A stretch of DNA of 64,000 bases from positions 992,001-1,056,000 of the forward strand of contig JANVFP010000016.1 in NCBI GenBank assembly GCA_027919835.1, read 5' to 3'. Source of the stretch: Lentinula raphanica (lineage: Eukaryota; Basidiomycota; Agaricomycetes; Agaricales; Omphalotaceae). Below the pieces are notes generated by a model, which made no database searches, had not been told where the DNA came from, and was given only the letters and a program-made list of their open reading frames with translations. A program made the translations under genes and the position numbers. Below are positions 41,411 to 51,621 of this stretch, piece after piece; position 1 is the stretch's first letter; each line of letters opens with the position of its first letter.

Positions 41411-41556
41411 AACAGTGACTGGTGCCGGTAAAGTCTTGTTCATCAGTACCCACGACCACCTACGTCGTCTACAAAGGTCAAGGGCCCCCATCTCTCCACG
41501 GCCTTTGGCCACGACAAAGCAATGAATGGTTTCTGCAGAATTCTCAATGGCAGTTG
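41404..41556 (+). pseudogene. duplicated promoter and first codons of the Usp1 gene
   Basis: Matches 47105-47250, the region leading into the Usp1-domain gene: gtcttgttcatcag, acccacgaccacctacg, ggccacgac and caatgaatggtttc. It includes the ATG and about eleven codons (MNGFCRILNGS; the real gene reads MNGFRRILNGS). Similarity stops after caatggcagt; what follows belongs to the next upstream block. Confidence 0.8.
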
Positions 41557-41604
41557 CCAGTGGCATTCTTTATGCCCCGTACAGCTTCAAAATGTTCCAG
41601 TCAT

Positions 41605-41730
41605 TGGCCAATCTCACGCTACTCAACAAAGCCCAACACCAAGATCCAACGGAATTGTTATCGTCCGCGTTCAATCCTGCAACATGCGCATGAATATCCA
41701 CTGGCATTGCCCCAGGCAATCTCTGGAATC
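41605..41730 (+). repeat. duplicated upstream block, copy C
   Basis: Partner of 35200-35345. Together with the following DNA up to 42013, and resuming at 45488, it forms the upstream part of the unit that contains secreted-protein copy C. Confidence 0.6.
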
Positions 41731-42005
41731 ATTTATTGTTCCTCAGCGTACCAGGTCCAACAACCTGCCAAAAGATGCGTCCGTGACTGATGTGTTCAAG
41801 TAATGTTCAAATCCCTCTTCGTTCCCTCCAACCCTTCTTACTCCTTGATTTCATCCAACAACATCTTCAAACATGAATAATTGCTCAACCTCTCCCTCTA
41901 TTTCTTCATGCTCGTCTTTTTATCGTTCCATCAATCTGCCAGGCGGTTTTCAGCCTTTTTCAGCCTGATTAGGTATTCGCAGTGGTCCGTCGGCGGTTTG
42001 CAATA

Positions 42006-42013
42006 TCGCAGGT
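42006..42013 (+). repeat. 8-bp target site duplication, left copy
   Basis: tcgcaggt, identical to 45488-45495. Removing the DNA between the copies, together with one copy, restores colinearity with the paralogous sequence near 35510-35550 (gcggtt ... catcaggatc). Confidence 0.65.
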
Positions 42014-45000
42014 GGTGCCTACCAAATTACCTTACCAGACCTTACCGTACCGTACCGTACCTTACCTCGGCCTTACAAAATTACCTTGGATATGTATTCT
42101 CAAGGTCCGGCCAAGGTTCGGCCAAGGTTCGGCTAAGGTCCGGCCAAGGTAGCGGAGTTTCGGCCAAGGTAAGGTAGCGGGGCTCGAAACAAGCATACTT
42201 ACTACATGAATTTACACTTTGCATTACTCCTTCTTTCTTTCTGACTACCACCATCTCTTCCTCTCAGTCATGTTCCACTATATTAGAAGCCTTTTCTGTG
42301 GTGATAATCCAGCACCAAATCTCACTCAAAGTAGGGCTGAAACACTTCCTACTCTCAATCAAACTACTTCATCTTCAAGTTCATCAATCCCACTGACACA
42401 ACCATATTTGCTAATACCTCTCAATCATCATTTGCCAACATCCTCAGAACATCTCACATCCTCCAACACCTTTCCTCTACCACCTACTGTAACACCACAG
42501 AGGCCAATTGAACAATCTGTACCATTAGGTTGGACTATATATCCTGGACAGCAAGTATTCAACACATATATTCCATTATCTGTTCAACCTACCTATCCTC
42601 AATATCTGTGGTCACCTTTTTACCCAGCAACTTCACCATATCAAACAGCCCCTACAGGACCATATATTTTTGCACCTTCAAGTTATGTTCCAGCTACACA
42701 ATGGGGTTCTGTGAATCCAAATTCAACCCAGTCAGCACCTGTACAACCAAGGAATTACAGTTCTTCTCAACCCTTCACCCAAACTCAGTCTAGTCAGATG
42801 TTTTTCAGTCAACAGAAAAATGAGAGAACCTCTGATCACAGTAATTATATGAAATTTATTGCAAGATTTTACTTTATATTTACATATCATTAATTTAGGC
42901 TTTCAAAATCATAGTGATACTCAAAATACTGAAGATATTGATTCTCCATATTGGCCTGAAGGAAGTCATCACCGAGAGCAACTTGCAGGTGATGTTAATG
43001 CTGAAAAGAGTTTCAAAGAAACAGGCTGGGCTTGGTGCTCTACTGGCCAGGTATATCACAATGGATCTTTAGCTGAAAGAAGACGCTGCTTGGGAGTTTT
43101 TAAGTGTAGCTCATGCCAGAGATTATACCGGCCAAAAACCAAGGCATGGAAGTCACAAAATGGCACTGCTTGTGAAATGTCAAGATGTAATGGACTTTTG
43201 GAGCATTTGACTTGTGAAGCTCTAACATTTCATTCAAAGAGTCAAACTGATCAGAATGAGGTCCTTTTGACTTGGGATCATATTGGAGATCATCCCCATC
43301 CCCATCCACCTGGAGGAAGACTAACTGTTGGTCAAAAAGCTGAAGTACAGATGCAAGTATATAGAAGTCAAGATGCTTCTCCCCATAAATTAAGAGCTGG
43401 TGACATAGGTCCAGGATCAATACCTTTGCCTCATATTGCTCCCAAACTTGCCAGTGCAAGAGCTGCTAGATATGAGGTGAATCAAGCTAAAGCAAATTTA
43501 GGTGTTACAACATCTTCAGCACTTTCAAAAAGCTCTGCTGGTGCTTTACACAGCTGGAAAGAACTGGAAGCCAAGTTGGATGAGAAGTTTCTGATAGATT
43601 CTTGGCTTCATGGATCAGTTATATATGTAGTTATGCAGACTGCTTTTATGAGACAGATGCTAGAAGAGTCTGTAGATATGTGGTTTCAGAATTATAACAA
43701 GGATGATACTGAATGGGGAAGACATGGATGTGTTACGGATGGTGATCATACATTTTTCAGATTTGCAAATCTACTTGCTACATGTGTGTTCAATACAGCT
43801 ACTCTTAGTTGGATTCCTATTTTATATACTTACATGGATGGCTTGGATGCAGAACATCATAGAGCTCACTTTCATCATCTGTTTCAGCAGATCAAAGATC
43901 ATGCAGGAAGCCACTTTGAAGAGAAGATGCTAATTCATGTGAGTACTATTAGTCTATACAGCCAATGTTAAATTAAGTGTGACTGTAATATATTTATAGG
44001 TTATGGACTTCTCTGGAGCTCAAATTCTAGCTCACTCATTGAACCTGATTCAGTTGAGAGATTTGGATACCATAATTATACAATTGAACAGGCATTGAAT
44101 GATGCTGAAGGAGTGATTGAAGCAACTATTACAGCTAGATTGCAACAGAGACATCCTATTATGTCCTTGTATGAATCCTGGGAGAAAGGAAAAAGAGGTA
44201 TCACAAGCTCAACATTCTCTCAAAGTTGCTTTAATTATCATCTTCTTCCTGGAGATTCCTCCATTTCTGAAAACTACACTACAAACTTACTTAATAAACT
44301 TGTTCATTCAAATGTTCTGTCAAGAGCCAGGTCATTATATTTGTTGCCTGTGGTTGAAGTTCTTTTTGATTTGACTATCTTGCGTGTTTATTTGAACAAA
44401 ACACCATATAAAGATCATCAGATTTATTGTTTAGCAAGGAAATACAATGATGATTTCTCTGAGGTTGACTCTGAATCAGCTTTCAATGTAGCACAGCTTG
44501 GATTTATCAAACATCATCTTACTCTTCCTGAGCAAGCTTTAGCTGCATCTCAAGGTTTGCGGCAAGACTCCAATGTACAGCCTATCTATGGAAATGAGAG
44601 GATGATTGGAATGGGTTTGAAGATAGTACATGAGACAGTACCATTGTTCAGGTCTATCCATGATACTATATGCAGTGCACTCACACAAGATCATCAGCTA
44701 TACATTTGGGAGACTCAGAATGATACAGATGACTATACACTGTCTTCTGAAGTAATGAGCATTGACTTTACTACCCCACCCTCAAAGGCTCTCCATCTGG
44801 CAAGCCCACCATCTATACCTGCAAAGAGAAAATATATACCTGGAGATCTTGAATCTATAAATAATACTCCAATTCCAAAGAGATATAATCTCAGAAAGAG
44901 ACCAAAAGTACAACAAACAAATATTGAAATTGAACAAGTAGCTGTAGCTGAAAGTGAAGACTCACTTCAGTGGGATGATCCTGGTTTGGTCCAAAGGCTT

Positions 45001-45487
45001 AAACAAAGACAGACTGGTCTTGGGCCTAATGAAGATATAATTATGGCAGTGATTACATCAGGAAAAACAAAAAAATTCAGTGCTGATACAATGAAGAAAA
45101 CCAAAAGGACCAAGAAATTGCAGAAAAGGGCATCCAGTAGATAGCAGAGGCAGTGACAGATTGTTTATCAGTATATATATAACCAGCAGCTGTAGTTCTA
45201 CTGTACTTAGATTACCACTTGTAAATATATATGTTTATAATTGTGAAATGGGCAAAGAAAGTTAGCAATTGACAGCAGGTATGAACTTGACTTGGTAATG
45301 AGTGATGTTACATGTAGTACAATCAGTGTGAGGTCTGCCCTGTATGTGTGTTACTGTGCCCAAGGGATATCAAGGTACAAGGTAATTTGTCTAGGTGTGG
45401 GAAAAGGTAGCCAAGGTAGATACCACATAATTTTTGCTGAGCCAAGGTAGCCAAGGTAGCCAAGGTAAGGTAATTTGCTTACACTCG
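42014..45487 (+). mobile_element. MULE-like DNA transposon with GCM/WRKY-type zinc finger
   Basis: AT-rich insertion of about 3.47 kb flanked by the 8-bp direct repeat tcgcaggt. Near both ends the sequence caaattaccttacc occurs in inverse orientation (42022-42036 region and 45465-45478 region). Subterminal arrays follow: accttacc/gtaccgtacc and ggccaaggt on the left (42030-42180), agccaaggtagccaaggt on the right (45390-45470). Such arrays are typical transposase-binding regions. The outermost ~9 bases are not inverted repeats, so the true termini may be slightly further in. It carries one transposase gene. Confidence 0.8.
42270..45144 (+). CDS. MULE-like transposase with GCM-type zinc finger
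   Basis: First ATG 42270 (MFHYIRSLFCGD). Exon 1 (to about 42839) encodes a Ser/Thr/Pro/Gln-rich N-terminus. Exon 2 (about 42897-43940) has a zinc finger with the spacing CLGVFKCSSCQRLYRP, CEMSRCNGLLEH and HPHPHPPGGRLT, matching WRKY-GCM1 type fingers. A catalytic-like core follows: ASARAARYEV, MQTAFMRQMLEE, HGCVTDGDHTFFRF and LSWIPILYTYMDGLDAEHH; the next exon begins VMDFSGAQ. First and second acidic residues of the DDE triad are likely in VTDGDH and MDFSGAQ by analogy with MULE transposases. After MDFSGAQ the frame closes at about 44097, and the C-terminal 340 residues (to SSR, stop 45142-45144) lie in another frame, implying an unseen intron or a frameshift. Codon use is strongly AT-biased relative to neighbours. 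Confidence 0.75.
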
Positions 45488-45495
45488 TCGCAGGT
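45488..45495 (+). repeat. 8-bp target site duplication, right copy
   Basis: tcgcaggt; see the left copy at 42006-42013. Confidence 0.65.
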
Positions 45496-45720
45496 TACCA
45501 TCATCATCAGGATCTTGTACCATGAGTTGGGTTTCCAATATGAGGCAAATTTTTGCGCATAAAAGATGGATTAGAGATTTTCCCAAGTTCAGAGCTGGTC
45601 TCCGAATACTACCTTCTGCCTCCCCACCACAACCTTGCCACTGGCAAAAAAACGACCCAAAACGAAAACGTCACCACTTGGCACTCGAACTGTTTTCTCA
45701 TTCTTCATCAATTGTTCACG

Positions 45721-46799
45721 ATGATCCTTCTACGTCCAAACACCACTACGATGTTGTTCGTCGCTCTCGGGATGATCTCAGCTCTCGCTCTCCCTGTGCC
45801 GAAAAAAATCAATGATCATAGTGTTCAAGCTCAAGGTATATTGTCCGAGTTCTGTTCTTCTGCGTTTGGAGCTCATCGTTTGCTATGAATTATCAAGGAG
45901 AGAATAGCAAATCCGTGGACCGGAGATCACCAATGGGACCGTCACCTTTACCACATCCTTCAGTGAATATTCAACCAGTGCCTAAGGAGTCACAAATGTC
46001 CCCTACAACGGGTCCACAGTCGAAGCCTATGCGATTACCGCCTGTAGCCATCCCGCCAAGCTTCCCTGAAGGTAAGTATTGCCTAGGAGTTCAGTCGTAA
46101 CTTAGTCCTGCTATGATATTGATTTGGAGCTGTAGATGTACAAGATCAACTTTACGAGCGCGATCCAGAATATCAAGGTAAGCTCAATCTCGTGAGTCAG
46201 TGCCCGTAGTCACGAATCCAATCGCAATGCAGAACCAACCTGGGACGATAAGGTCAAACTCCTCCAGAATAGCGAAAGTTCTTGGAAAAGCCTCAATAGC
46301 AAGACGCGTCTTGCACTGCGCAGTTCTGCAACCGTGCGTCAAAAACGTGCTCGAAGAAAGTTGCTCAATGCCTATCTCATTTTGATTTACAGTATGTAAT
46401 ATTTGGGAGTCCGAGTCTGCTTTACGACTTATGTCTCTGACTGCTCATGCTCTACTAGATAAAGAAATAGTGGATGCGCAAATCGAATGGATCCAGCAAA
46501 CCGACTTCTATCGCTCTGACAAGAGTGTGAAAGCTCACTTCGACAAATCTATCCAGCGAGTCTCGCAACCGTTACCAGACTTGCATACTGGATATGGTCT
46601 CCAATTGGACCTTGAACCAGACGATATGATCGTGCTTGGTTTAGCTGATCCTGATGAGAAGTATTCTGGGTACGAGACACAAAATCAGTCAATTGAAATC
46701 CTTGAAATTCATCCTTTCTCTAGTGCTTCTTATCTATCTAAACCATATCAAAGACAGGAAGTGCACCATCCAAGGTGGTTGGAAGAAAAAACCGGATGA
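45721..46799 (+). CDS. small secreted protein of unknown family, copy C
   Basis: Relative of copy A with the same exon layout. Signal peptide MILLRPNTTTMLFVALGM ... ALALPVPK; then GENSKSVDRRSPMGP and a Pro-rich segment with TTGPQSKPMRLPPVAIPPSF; short exon DVQDQLYERDPEYQ; charged exon EPTWDDKVKLLQNSESSWKS ending in a dibasic-rich VRQKRARRKLL; last exon VDAQIEWIQQTDFYRSDKSV, LEPDDMIVLGLADPDEKY and an extended tail QRQEVHHPRWLEEKTG that copy A lacks because it stops earlier. All introns are GT-AG and the frame is open. The upstream promoter block (ccactggcaaaaaaacgaccc) is shared with copies A and B. The function is unknown; secretion is inferred from the N-terminus. Confidence 0.72.
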
Positions 46800-47217
46800 A
46801 CCTCGATCTCAGAGCTAGCGGTTGACTTGGCCTGAGGATTCGCTGTTCCTTTCATGCTCACTGTGATCACTGCTCGTGCAGTGTTTTTAGATTCTTCTAT
46901 AGTCACCGGTCACCGGTCACCGCTGGCTTTAGACATAGTATTCTGTATGCGTATTTCAAGTTATCTCAAACTAGAGTATATTATCCCCTCTCAGTACCCC
47001 AGCGGCCCCAGCAGTGAGTGCGAACTGCTCGTCTTGTGTAGTTGCACTAGTATCAGAGTCCCTCAGATTCAGTCGGAGTTGCCGGATCGCTTGGCCTGGA
47101 AATTCGCCAAAGTCTCGTAACGGTAAAGCTAAAGTCTTGTTCATCAGCACCCACGACCACCTACGCCTACAAAGTTCAAGGCCCCATCTCTCAACGGCCC
47201 TTGGCCACGACGAACCA
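46800..47217. other. intergenic, native promoter of the Usp1 gene
   Basis: About 420 bases. Includes a gtcaccg triplication (gtcaccggtcaccggtcaccg, about 46902-46922) and the block whose duplicate lies at 41404-41520. The paralogous site of the foldback insertion is at about 47108. Confidence 0.6.
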
Positions 47218-50200
47218 ATGAATGGTTTCCGCAGAATCCTCAATGGCAGTGGCATCACACAAAGTCCCGGACCACCCGCCTCACTCGACTTGGACAGCCC
47301 CCCGTCTAGCTCCGCACCTTTAGCGTCGGCATCTACTGCTTCAGCCTACTCAAATTACTCAGACCCTCCAAACTCATCTACCCAACCCAAGAGCCCTACA
47401 GTATCAACCGCAGCATTGTTTTCGAAGAAAAAGGACAAATCGCGACCTTCGTTGGGTGGTTCCCAGTCTTCGTTGGATGAGATTAGAGCTATGCCTGCTG
47501 CTTCCGCGGCTAGTGTCGCTGCTACCAGAGCGAGGTCTAATACTGCCGGTTCTTCATCTTCATCCGTCAATGGACTTGCGAGAAAGTCTCTTTCGGGTGC
47601 CAGACCAATACAGCGGAACACGCGAGACGACTTGTTGCTCAGCTTACTTGCCAGCGAAGCAGTTGTGGAGAGTAGAGATTTTGCTATACTGAGTTCAGAA
47701 GAGATAGATGAGTTGAAAAAGGTGAGCCGTATATGGAACTTCTCCTAAACTGTTATCGATTGTTCTACATGTTCTATTCAGGAAGAAAGTCGACTTTCAA
47801 CCCGACTCAGCGCATTGGAGAAGAAACTGGAAACTGAGCGCAAGATTCGTGATGCAGCAACGACTCTTTCTGCTCTTTCTGCCCCTAGGAATTCCGGTTC
47901 AAAGTCTACTGCGAACAACGAGCAACTAGAAGCCGCCACCAAACGGTTCGATGAAACTCAGAAGGAAGTCTGGCGCGTCTCTCAAGCAAAGTCTGATGTC
48001 AGTAAACGATTAGTGGAACACAGAGCAGGAGTCTTGAGCGAAAGTGTTCGGAGGATCGAAGAAGACAAACGTCGCGACGCTCCAAATGGATACGGTACTC
48101 CTACGTCTCCTGTTTCCTCCTCATTCTCATTCTTCGCCGGCCACCCTTCATCTTCTGTCCCAAACTCCTCATCGTTATTACCCCAAGCTGCCCAGCAACA
48201 AATCTCACAATTAGAGGAACAGCTACGTGCAGCGACGGCTTCCTTGTCGGAAGCGTCCAAGAAACAGGCCGAGACGACCAGGGAACTCAACTTACTCAAG
48301 CTAGAGAAAGATCAGGTGGAAACTATGCTTGGGATGGAGGTACAGGCTGCACAGGACAAGACGACATCTTTGGAGAACGAACTTCTTCCCGAGCTCGAGA
48401 CTGAGGTTGAGAATCTCAAACGAGAGAGAGATTATTGGGAGAAGGAACGGGATGCACATAAGGAAGAAAAGACGCGATGGGACAACGAGAGAAGGATGCT
48501 GGAGGAAATGCAGCAGGCAAAAGGAGGGACAGATGCGATGTTGGCAGAGGTCCGGCAGTCCATGCAGGGTATGCAGGACGAGCTAGACGCGAAGGAGGAC
48601 GAAATCCGACAACTTCAGACACAACTTTCACAGTCACAATCACAACTATCACAAGTCCAATCGCAGCTATCCCAACTTGAACGCTCACATGCCGAAACGT
48701 TGGACGATCTAGACTCTGGGAGAGCGTTCATTCAGTCCCTAGTCCAAACCCACGCCATAGTTCTATTCTCTCGCGACTCGTCATTGAAAGGATTGTTATC
48801 GGCGATAGGCACACATCTCGAAACTTTATCGGCCAAGTTGTTGTCAACAGAGCAGTCCAGTGTTCAAAGGGATTTAGAGCACAGACAAAGGGAGGCAGAT
48901 TGGGAATCCCAGAAAAGAAGGTTAGAGGATGATGTAAGAATCGGTTTGGATAAGCGGGAAGAGTTGAGTCGGGAATTGGACAGCGTGAGGAGAGAACGTG
49001 ACAATACGAGGAAGGAGATGATAGAGCTGAAGGTGGGTTCACTCCGACTCGATTCTCACTACCGTCATTCGGCTGCCCATCCTGCACATCTCCTCAAGCA
49101 TCCGTCTCTGACTAGTTCTACCATAGGACGCTGCAATCAACCGTTCTCCATCGACACCATCCCGACAGGTATTCTCACCTGCAACCTCGTACACGTCTAT
49201 CGCACCCTCCACACCCATACAGTCCCTTTCCAATCTGCCGATCGAAAACGTTGAATATACATCTCCCGAGGCACTCTCTATCCTTTCTGCCCTCAAACCT
49301 ATATGGGCAGTCCTTCCTTCCCCTGAAGCTCGAGCAGCAAAATTCGCGTCCAGTCGTGAGCGTGCGTTCCGTGCTGGGTCTGGGCCCAGTAGCCCTACGA
49401 TGATGAGCACTCAATATAGTCCCGGTGGTAATGCACCCAAATCAATATCAGACTTGGACGTCCGTAGCCTAAAATCACTATACGACTCAACGAGGAACCC
49501 CTCCTCGATATCATCACCTATTTCCGAGTTCAACCTACCCTCTTTCGTTTCCCGCGTCCAATCCTTACTCACAGATGACCGATTGCTCATCGAGCGCTTA
49601 CTTCGCTTTGCCCAGGCCCATGATCTTCTCAAGCGGAATGCGGACAGAGCACAGAAACTTGCTTCTGAAGCGAATTCCGGACTCGAGACTTACCAGAGGC
49701 AAGTACGCATCCTCGAAGGCCGAAACGCAGACCTCGTCAAGAGATGTGGCGAGCTTCAAGGAGAGATAACGGAACTACAAGGGCTCCAAGAGGTCGTCGA
49801 CCGAATATCCGCAGCCAAGAGCGATATCGAGATCCAAGCCGCCGAACAGGCAGAGACTTGCAGACAGTTGACCGAGGCGAATAACACGCTCAGTGCGAGA
49901 GCGCTCGCACTAGCCGACGAGGCGGCACAGGCTCCAGAGATGGTTCGGCGGCAGATGCAGAAAGATTTGGATGAGGTCAGAGCTCAACTTGCGGTCGCTC
50001 GAGCGTCGTCTGGAGGGGCTGCGTCGATGTTTGCAGAACATGAAGCGTTGCAAGTAGAGTTGACGAAGGTGAAGAAGGAGCTGAAGGAAACGGTGGAGCA
50101 GATGGAGGCCATGCAGACGTCGAGTCAAACGCAGAATATAATGTTGATGGATGAGCTGATGGTTACTCAGTCGGAGAACGCGGATCTGAAGAATCAGTTG

Positions 50201-50218
50201 AGGGCGTTGAAGAAATAG
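47218..50218 (+). CDS. Usp1-domain (up-regulated during septation) coiled-coil protein
   Basis: Large coiled-coil protein with the fungal Up-regulated During Septation domain, linked by family to septation and cell polarity. Exons 47218-47721, 47782-49032 and 49127-50218 sum to 2847 nt (948 aa), in frame. The N-terminal ~140 residues are Ser/Pro-rich. The Usp1 domain follows (DLLLSLLASEAVVESRDF, SSEEIDELKKEESRLSTRLS, ETERKIRDAATTL), continuing across intron 1. Then come long heptad-rich coiled coils (about residues 310-600), a Ser/Pro linker, and a final coiled coil ending LKNQLRALKK. The start is MNGFRRILNGS; a copy of these first codons exists at 41521. No catalytic domain is seen; a scaffold or tether role is inferred. 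Confidence 0.88.
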
Positions 50219-50442
50219 ACAGCCTAGTCGTATGTTGGGATATTTTCTGGGATGGTTATGTTTATATGCTGTCGTTTTTTTATGAAAGAGCCATGAATAT
50301 CTTTATTTGTGAGATCTACTCTGACGAGCGAAGGATTTAAGAGACTCCGATGAACATACAAATCGATGATAGTGAATTACGCATGTACTAGAATGTGGAC
50401 GGCCTCGGTTCGACACAACCTTACAGCAACAGATAGCGCTCT
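50219..50442. other. intergenic between convergent genes
   Basis: Short AT-rich spacer holding the 3' ends of the Usp1 gene and the minus-strand gene at 50443. No other feature. Confidence 0.5.
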
Positions 50443-51147
50443 TCATGCTCCTTTACCCTGAGCGCGAATTTCTTTGCCCGCCTCTTCAAGACAAAGATAG
50501 AAAAATCCGACGATGAATAACACCGCAGAAAGACGCAAGGAAGGGTATGACTCAGCGAGAAAGAGGAGAATAATAACTGCGCCGCCAAGGGGGACATAAT
50601 CGACTTGAGGATTGCGTTCTTCAAGATTGGCATTGACGGGGGCTTTTGCCGGATCGTTCTTGTAAACTCTTTGAGCGCGTCGCTGAGATAGTTTTGCAGG
50701 TCGAGGAAGCATAGTTGCAGTTGGCTGTGTGGGAGGATCCGCTTGAGGTCGGCGAGGTCTTGCTGTAGAAACATGACCGATCCCTACTCTATCATAATAT
50801 TCGATAGCATTGGCTACCGACCCAAATGCCGAGTTGCGTTTGATGGGGGAAAGAGCGTTGGTAGTATTAGGTGCAACAGTAGTTTGAGACATGGAACTTG
50901 AGGATCTGTTTAGTGCGTTTCGGGAACTAGTACTGTAAATTAGATGGCGCGAGGTTTCTTGTGTCGATGCTTGGATTTCGGAAGGTGCAGTGGTTGAGCC
51001 GGCAATAGGAAGGGATCTCGTTGGTGCAACAGAGCTTGAGGCAGAAGCTGCGAAAGAATGTAGAGCCGGGTCTTCTGCGTGCGCGCCAAACGATTGAGTC
51101 GAAGGACCTGGAAGCGGGTTGGTTTGAACGACGGAGTCTTGAGTCAT
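50443..51147 (-). CDS. unknown protein with C-terminal two-helix membrane hairpin
   Basis: Uninterrupted 234-aa frame starting at the true ATG 51147 (MTQDSVVQTN). The N-terminal ~165 residues are Ser/Thr/Pro/Ala-rich and polar, probably disordered, with a basic segment (LSQRRAQRVYKNDPAK) before the membrane part. The C-terminus contains two adjacent hydrophobic helices (GGAVIILLFLAESYPSL and LSAVLFIVGFFYLCL) and a short charged end EEAGKEIRAQGKGA, suggesting a tail-anchored or hairpin protein of an internal membrane. No family recognised; not related to neighbours. Lack of stop codons over 700 bases and the clear membrane hairpin support coding. Confidence 0.65.
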   Translation of the reverse strand: MTQDSVVQTNPLPGPSTQSFGAHAEDPALHSFAASASSSVAPTRSLPIAGSTTAPSEIQASTQETSRHLIYSTSSRNALNRSSSSMSQTTVAPNTTNALSPIKRNSAFGSVANAIEYYDRVGIGHVSTARPRRPQADPPTQPTATMLPRPAKLSQRRAQRVYKNDPAKAPVNANLEERNPQVDYVPLGGAVIILLFLAESYPSLRLSAVLFIVGFFYLCLEEAGKEIRAQGKGA

Positions 51148-51621
51148 ATCCAAGGAAAGAGAGAAATCGTTGTCCCTGCCAGTGGAATTACCTGACAGGA
51201 AGTCCTCGCTCGTTCGTATCTCAAATAATTGAGGACGTGAGGACGTGTTCTAGGAAAAGGATCAGATCGGCTCCTGAGAATTGAAAAATTGTAAAGGGCG
51301 CACTACAAAAACAGATCGCATCGTTGTCCCATTCGAGGACTTCCGATTTGTTTTCGTCCGTTGTTTGCCTTTCACGCGAGTCCGGGTCTAACAAAATAAA
51401 TCAGTACCAGTTATATTGGACAGCGATAAGCGATTTACGTTTGGAGAGTCCTTCCGGATAGGCGAGTGGACTACGAAATGATGCGTGAGTGTACGTTCTC
51501 AGGAATACGAAAAGGCGAGATGAATATACCTTCAAGCCTACGCTTTTTCCCAGCGGCCACCTCTAGAGAGGTCTTGAATGGACGCTTTACAGGAACGGGT
51601 GAAGACTCTTCCTCTGATGAT
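51148..51621. other. intergenic; contains one copy of a duplicated segment
   Basis: Includes the start of the segment at about 51510-51690 that is repeated at 53145-53325. Depending on splicing, the minus-strand gene below may extend into it: a minus frame here ends near 51469 and encodes an acidic stretch and a basic KKRR motif. Confidence 0.4.

Noticed and set aside
46902..46922. gtcaccg triplet repeat as a regulatory operator
   Set aside because: Only three adjacent copies of a 7-mer upstream of one gene; no second occurrence to support a binding site.
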